A stretch of 12,163 nucleotides of DNA from Phellopilus nigrolimitatus (lineage: Eukaryota > Basidiomycota > Agaricomycetes > Hymenochaetales > Hymenochaetaceae). A model generated the notes under the pieces. It was not told the DNA's origin, ran no database searches, and saw only the letters and a list, made by a program, of their open reading frames with translations. Shown here in pieces: positions 7,207 through 12,163 of this stretch; the first letter of the stretch is position 1, and the number at the start of each line of letters is the position of its first letter. The DNA is taken from positions 1 to 12,163 of the forward strand of contig JAJOHG010000600.1 of NCBI GenBank assembly GCA_021029095.1, given 5' to 3'. A program made the translations under genes and the position numbers.

Positions 7207-7389
7207 ATGCTGTCGCTGCGGCTGTGGCCGCGTCAGTCAGCGAAGCATGTACTTAATAGGAAGCTGTGCGCACAGCCTGTGAATGCCGGTTGCTACAAAT
7301 ACAGTCGCCAGTTGGGAACGCTACGTGTCGAATTCCTGCTTTCTTTGTGCCCTCTCTTTCGATTTGAGCCTACCTTCAGCGTCTATTGA
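7207..7389 (+). other. Upstream 60-codon reading frame in the probable leader
   Basis: Begins 65 nt after the TATA box and ends with TGA five nt before the ATG at 7395. The product is Arg/Leu/Cys-rich and resembles nothing I recognise. By position it could be an upstream ORF that limits translation of the WW-like gene. It could equally be a relic of a small secreted protein, since another frame over 7198-7250 has an Ala/Val-rich, signal-like stretch without an ATG. It may also be chance. Confidence 0.25.
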
Positions 7390-7394
7390 GTATA

Positions 7395-9386
7395 ATGGAT
7401 CATATATCTCTAAAAATCGCTCCGGAAGACGATTCTAATGCTCTCTCGAAACTGAAGCCAATCACGCCTGCTCATTCGACACGATATTCGAAGGGGGGAA
7501 GGTAAGAATACTGGTCTTTTCTCATATATTCTCAAACTCAAGTTGCTCTCTAGCATAAATCTGACTAATAAGCGCATTCCTCCTGGCTTTTTCTCGCGAC
7601 AGTTCGACCCAGAGTGAGTGGTTTCAAACGAAAACGGAATTCGGGACGTATTCACCGACGAGTGCTCTCCCTCAGACCTGAATACTTTTCTCCTGGATGG
7701 TCCGAGCATGTTCAGCCCGAGGGCCAGCGATATTTTTATCACAGCAAAGGCCACATCGTGACCGAAGCGAATATTTATGATGAAGAGCAGTTCAGGTGCA
7801 TCTCGTGCTCGATGGAGGCCGTGGATAAACTCGCCCATACGCAAAATATTAAGATCTCGAATTCGGTCGAAATTTTCTTGCAGCTTGATGAGGATGATCA
7901 GTGCACATGTGGCTACTATCTGGTTGAACATGCATCGCACACAGTCTTCTGGTTGCACGAAACGACCTCGGAGGACATCGGTGTTCCTGACTCTGCCTCC
8001 TTCTCCCAGCTCCGTAGGCGCCTCTAATATGTCCGCGGATAAAGGATTTAATGTTGACTCCGGACTTTCAGGACTAGCGTCAAATGAACATTACTGGACA
8101 CACGTAGAATACTTCCCAACACATATGTCCGGCGTCAAGACATCGTGTATTCGAGATCTCATAGGCATCTTGACTCATGCGAGAGCAGGTAAGTGCACGT
8201 AACGGTCCCTAATGAAAGGCGATTTCTCAAATGGGTTCTGTTAGATCACTTGACTTCTTTGGTCGGAACGTTCCCGTACAATGCGGCACAGTGCAAAGAA
8301 TACGTCGACTTGCTCCGGGATCATATGTCTAGCCCGTCTGACCTACTGACAGACCCTTATGTTATTTGCGTCGTTGGTGAGCGCTGTGTTGTTCATAATA
8401 CCCGCTTTCGTGTATTCATCACACTCATACAGCTCGTCTAATGTCACAAGTTGGTACGTTACTTACTCTCAGGAAACCAAAATAGCGCTCTGATCCTATT
8501 TTTTGCCATCAGCGCGGCACAGGTTCCTCAATTACTACGGAGAGACAAACGCGCGGCTCTCACGAGACCAACACATCGTTGATATTTACCCGAAGAAAAC
8601 TCCTCGGCTGTTCAAATTAGTCTCGAAGATTCTGCTCTTCGACCTGCCGCACCGTTTCGTCACAGAACTTGAGACCCTTTGGGTCGACAACCTTGTTTAC
8701 GCAGAGCCATGGAAGCACTTTATGATCCGCTGCCTCGCTGACTGGAAAGAATCAGGGGTTTGGACCTTAGCTTTAATAATGTACGGTTAAGCCTTTCTTA
8801 TTTTGGTTGCTAAACTGATCTTCTTGCTCGCAGTATTCACGCCCTCTTCTATGCTATCTCCAATGGATCGCGTAACATCGCTATCGCTTCCATGACACTT
8901 TCGATAGTTGGTTTCATTGCAAGCCTGATACTAGCCAACTATCACCGCATTCCCCTGAACTTCGAAACTGCTGAAGCCGTCAGTGCCTATTCCCGATCAA
9001 TCTCCATTCTTGATATTGACGGTTTGATGCGATCTTAGGCTGATTTCCTCGAGAGGAACTTCCACCCTACATACGGTTTCACCCTGCTGTCGCTCGTGTA
9101 CAGCATCCCCAAAGCGCTTCTCTTCTGGTCTGCAGGGACGTTACTGCTCCAAATGGGCTTTGCAGTGTTCCAAATCACAGATGTTTACATGGCCGGGGCG
9201 CTTATCAGCCTCACCGTTGTCGCCGTCGGCGCTTTCGCCGCCGTTCTGCGCCGCAATGCCAGTGTCAAATATGACACGGAGGAAGACAAGCAAGAAACGA
9301 TGTCGACATGGAGGCGCTTCTTTCATCCATCTTCTCGTAGTAAAGGTGATTTGGAAGGAAATGATGAAGGTCTCAGCGCTTCGTAG
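7395..9386 (+). CDS. WW-domain-like multi-pass membrane protein
   Basis: Complete eight-exon model: 7395-7501, 7676-8013, 8072-8188, 8245-8376, 8433-8453, 8513-8780, 8834-8978, 9039-9386 (491 aa). It matches a large agaricomycete family of uncharacterised proteins. These have an N-terminal partial WW module (here GWSEHVQPEGQRYFYH, about 43-58), a middle with VFWLHE, YWTHVEYFP, ARLMSQVARHRFLNYYG and WVDNLVYAEPWKHF, and C-terminal membrane spans (about 343-362, 403-420, 427-446, perhaps also 320-336). Exon 5 is a 21-nt microexon supplying RLMSQV, which the family expects at that point. Introns are 53-60 nt, except the first (174 nt), which may hide an unresolved small exon. The start codon has A at -3. 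The last codons and stop lie in a long inverted repeat. Its function and cellular membrane are unknown. Confidence 0.85.
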
Positions 9387-9439
9387 AAGCCCTTTATGGA
9401 GCGCTGAGATCTTCCTTTCCAAATCACCTTTACTATGAG
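9335..9439. repeat. Long imperfect inverted repeat over the stop codon
   Basis: Left arm 9335-9380 and right arm 9400-9439 are reverse complements apart from about six extra bases in the left arm and a few mismatches; the loop is 19 nt. The left arm encodes the last residues (SKGDLEGNDEGLSA) of the membrane protein, and the right arm is 3' flank. The transcript could fold into a stable hairpin around its own stop codon. Confidence 0.85.
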
Positions 9440-10113
9440 GAAATGGATGTATCAAGTCAATCTTTAGTGCACACACGGTCATCCAATGTGACAACCACGT
9501 TGGACAGGCGGAACACGTCCCAGCTCATTAGTAAAGCAAAACTTGCGTTTCAAGTTTGTTTTGGAGGATTTCACAGATAGATGTACTTGTACTTTTATGT
9601 TCAGACTTAAAGTAAGAAGTAAGAAAGTATGTTGTACATGCTCCATAATGAATGAGCCTTCAGGAATTTCTTTCTTCCGAGCACTCCTGGCTTCACAGCG
9701 GATGCATTTATGTATGCATTTCCGACACTGCAATGTGGGCGCTAGCATCGCATCCGTTAGCGAAACCGTGCCTTGCTACCCACGCTTCATACCCGCAATC
9801 ACCAACGCTGTGCTTCAACCATCCTGCTTTTTGGCAATCATCTGCTCGTGGAGTCTAGCGCACTGATTGCTTTGCATGGAACTTGAAGCCGATCTTTTTA
9901 ATCATGGCTCGGGAGCATGAAGCGCCGACGCTCGTAGCCGTTCAGGCAACAGTCAGCGCTTGGACAGCGCTATAAGTATGATGATGGTCAGGTCCACCCG
10001 AACGCACCGACGTTCACTACTCAGCTCTCGAAGACAGATCGCAGCTCTTGGAAGGCCCATAAGCTCCTGTCTATCCTGTTGCAACCACTCCCGCCTCTCA
10101 AACTCCGTTTGCA
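9440..10113. other. Intergenic region between membrane protein and metacaspase genes
   Basis: 3' flank of the upstream gene and promoter or leader of the metacaspase. A weak TATA-like CTATAAG occurs near 9969. Open frames here (for example 9543-9866 plus, 9479-9748 minus) lack recognisable motifs. A hydrophilic frame at about 9942-10060 (YDDGQVHPNAP) runs close to the metacaspase start but in another frame; it could be leader sequence or an unresolved exon. Confidence 0.45.
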
Positions 10114-12075
10114 ATGGGTGGAATCAGTATCGAAATACCAAAGGGACCTCAAAAGTCTGCGTCGTCGGGTGCGAAAAAGGCTTTGTTGATTGGCATTCAG
10201 TACAAGGACGCCGTGCAGTACTCTCATGGAGATCCTCCTCCCGAACTCGGTGTTTCGCACAACGACACCGAAGTGTTGAAGAAGATATTGACACGTGAGT
10301 CAATCCAATGATTCAATATCGTGCTTGGAGGCTGAATTTCCTATGTGCAGACTTTTACGACTACAAAGAAGAGGATATCGTCGTGCTCAAGGATGACGGC
10401 AAACATACTCTGCCGACGAGAGAGAACATCGTACGTTTCGTCTTTGCTCCTGAACACCTATGCAGAGCTCTAACTTGTTTTATTTTCCTGACTAGCTGAG
10501 CGCTATAGATGATCTGATACGAGACGCTAAGGCTGGGGATCATTTCGTATTTCATTGTATGTTGTTAACCTGTCGCGATTTCGGTGTGCTTAACCCTCGT
10601 CGCTCACCTTTTGGTTGCAGACTCAGGCCATGGTTCACAAATACCAAATCGTGGCGACGACTACGAGGAAGATGACATGGATGAAGGTTTGCTTCGTTCT
10701 CCGGTCTGTGCAGGGTATAAACTGACTGCGAACAAAGTTATTTGGCCGGTCGATGTAGTCTATCGGAAGGACTTAGACGAGGAAGTTGAGTCAAATTTCA
10801 TCATCGATGATGTGAGTAAGAATTCCTCGATCTTAAAGACGTCGAGTTCATTGTTATCGTCTGCAGGAACTGAAAATTCGGCTCGTGGATAGCCTTCCAG
10901 CGGGAACGCATCTTACGGTGGGTCTTCGATGAGTCTCAGGAAGTTCGTCATTGGCATTTCTAAACTTTCTTTGAATAGGTTATTCTCGACTGTTGCCATT
11001 CTGGCACTGGCGTAGGTAAGCTGAGTTGCAATGTGCCTCTTAGCTTCTTTTAATCATCAGTGGATAAGATCTGCCCTACACACACACAGCAAGCTTCGAA
11101 TTTGAAGAGCTTTGGTCCCCTGCAAAGTCTCCTGTTTCGCCAGCGGCCGGGAATTTCTTCCCCGACGGTGTCCCTCTCGCAGCCGGTATGAGATCTCGAG
11201 CTTATAGAGCTTATCAACTTTTACTGAAAGCGTATCTTCCTAGTAAACGCAAGGGGATCGCTTAAACTGAGTGAGTGGCCTCCATGAGATCCTAGGTTGC
11301 GTGTGATTATCCAACAACTGCTACTTTTAGACCTCCAGGGCAATGTATTGAAGAGGATGAGAACCTTGGAAGATGGTCTTATAGAAAGAGCAGAACGTAT
11401 CGCCGGAGCACATACCGTTCAGGAAATGACGATGATAAATATGTTGTGAGTCTCGACACATCGTTTCGACGGCTCTGTTCTCACAGCGTTCTTATCACTA
11501 GACGTCCTGGGCTGCTTGTATAGACAAAGACGTCGAGGTAGAAGGAGAAGTAAATGGCATGCTGACTCAGGTCAGTAGGCTTCTCCCGTTTCAAATGCAT
11601 TGGAGCTAGTTACTGAGGAGTAATCTTCTCCAGGCTTTCTGGGAGATCCTAAGTCGGTGCACTTTACTTTGCTAAACGTATACTTGCTGAATATGTTAAA
11701 CAGGTAACAATCGGTCACTCACCAATGAAGAGCTTATACGTGCACTCGCGTGAGTCTGATAAAACGACAAACTCACCTATGTTTCAATTCTTATCTACTT
11801 GCCTTACAGGAAGCAACTGATCATAACAACGAGGCCTGCCAAAAAGTACTTCAGGGAAAATAATTGGGGGGAAATCTCGTGCCCTAAGCCTGTTGTGAGT
11901 CGTCTTAAGTTTTTACTGTACGGTACAAATGGACTATTCCTAACTTACGACGAAATGTAGCTCGGAAGCCTTCAAAAATTCGTGAGTGCGGCTAGACTCA
12001 AGTGAGCTTCAGAGATATCTGACTCTCTTTTGGAAAAAACAGGATGCCATCCACGAAATTTCATTCACATTTTGA
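10114..12075 (+). CDS. Type I metacaspase (Arg/Lys-specific cysteine protease, family C14)
   Basis: Complete 16-exon model, 361 aa: 10114-10294, 10351-10430, 10496-10556, 10621-10686, 10738-10811, 10867-10917, 10979-11015, 11069-11185, 11244-11274, 11331-11445, 11502-11570, 11634-11652, 11704-11749, 11810-11894, 11961-11981, 12043-12075. The p20 core starts at KKALLIGIQY (about 21). Catalytic His111 lies in YSGHGS and Cys177 in DCCHSG; MDEVIWPVD and DLPYTH are typical. The p10-like part has TSWAACIDKD and SLTNEELI, ending SFTF. A basic linker (WSYRKSRTYRRS) separates the two. The family cleaves after Arg or Lys, is calcium-activated, and acts in stress response and proteostasis. The pro-region is only about 20 residues; codons are open in frame back to 10063, so more N-terminus is possible. 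Exon 9 uses a poor donor (GTGGCC at 11275), needed to keep frame beside a better-looking GTGAGT at 11271. Confidence 0.9.
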
Positions 12076-12163
12076 CTTGCGGAATCTACGTTGGTTGTCG
12101 CTTATTTTATTGATTTTTCTCTGTACCTTGCACGTGCTCCTTAATCTTTCTCCGTGCTGACAC

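Noticed and set aside
7410..7958. 182-codon minus-strand ORF
   Set aside because: It is antisense to exons 1-2 of the membrane protein gene, whose plus-strand frame matches a known family.
7614..8027. Start of the membrane protein at 7614
   Set aside because: The codon there is GTG, not a normal fungal start. An ATG at 7395 with a GTAAGA donor and CCTCAG acceptor joins in frame.
9141..9494. 117-codon minus-strand ORF
   Set aside because: Antisense to the last exon of the membrane protein and through the inverted repeat.

Overview
The window looks like nuclear DNA of an agaricomycete (mushroom-type basidiomycete). The reasons are many introns of about 50-65 nt with GTRNGY donors, a type I metacaspase split into 16 exons, and a multi-pass membrane protein of the WW-domain-like type found in Agaricomycetes. 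No bacterial features, rRNA or tRNA were seen. All gene models below were spliced by eye from donor/acceptor sites, reading frame and conservation between copies.

Right half, plus strand. A WW-domain-like membrane protein gene (7395-9386, 8 exons, 491 aa) has a canonical TATA box far upstream. Its last codons lie in a long inverted repeat (9335-9439). It is followed by a complete type I metacaspase (10114-12075, 16 exons, 361 aa) with the His/Cys dyad intact.

Left half, minus strand. Between 1453 and 6070 I can splice four small intron-rich genes that single-frame ORF scanning misses: 1453-1955 (95 aa), 3764-4266 (93 aa), 4595-5139 (119 aa) and 5727-6070 (76 aa). They share a hydrophilic, acidic, Ser/Thr/Ala-rich body and a last exon with the core K-[FW]-x-P-[RK]-G-[RK], which resembles an AT-hook and is an exact P-R-G-R-P in the last gene. 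All 11 introns are phase 2, so every internal exon is a multiple of three. I do not recognise this family; it is the best candidate for something undescribed.

Two of these genes lie in a tandem duplication (unit A about 690-3105, unit B about 3106-4850). Unit A ends with a 5'-truncated copy of the 119-aa gene, which was later split by a 574-bp TA-flanked inverted-repeat element (2339-2912). Unit B carries the matching uninterrupted site.

The first 1.4 kb, 5140-5726, 6151-7133 and 9440-10113 contain no gene I can support.
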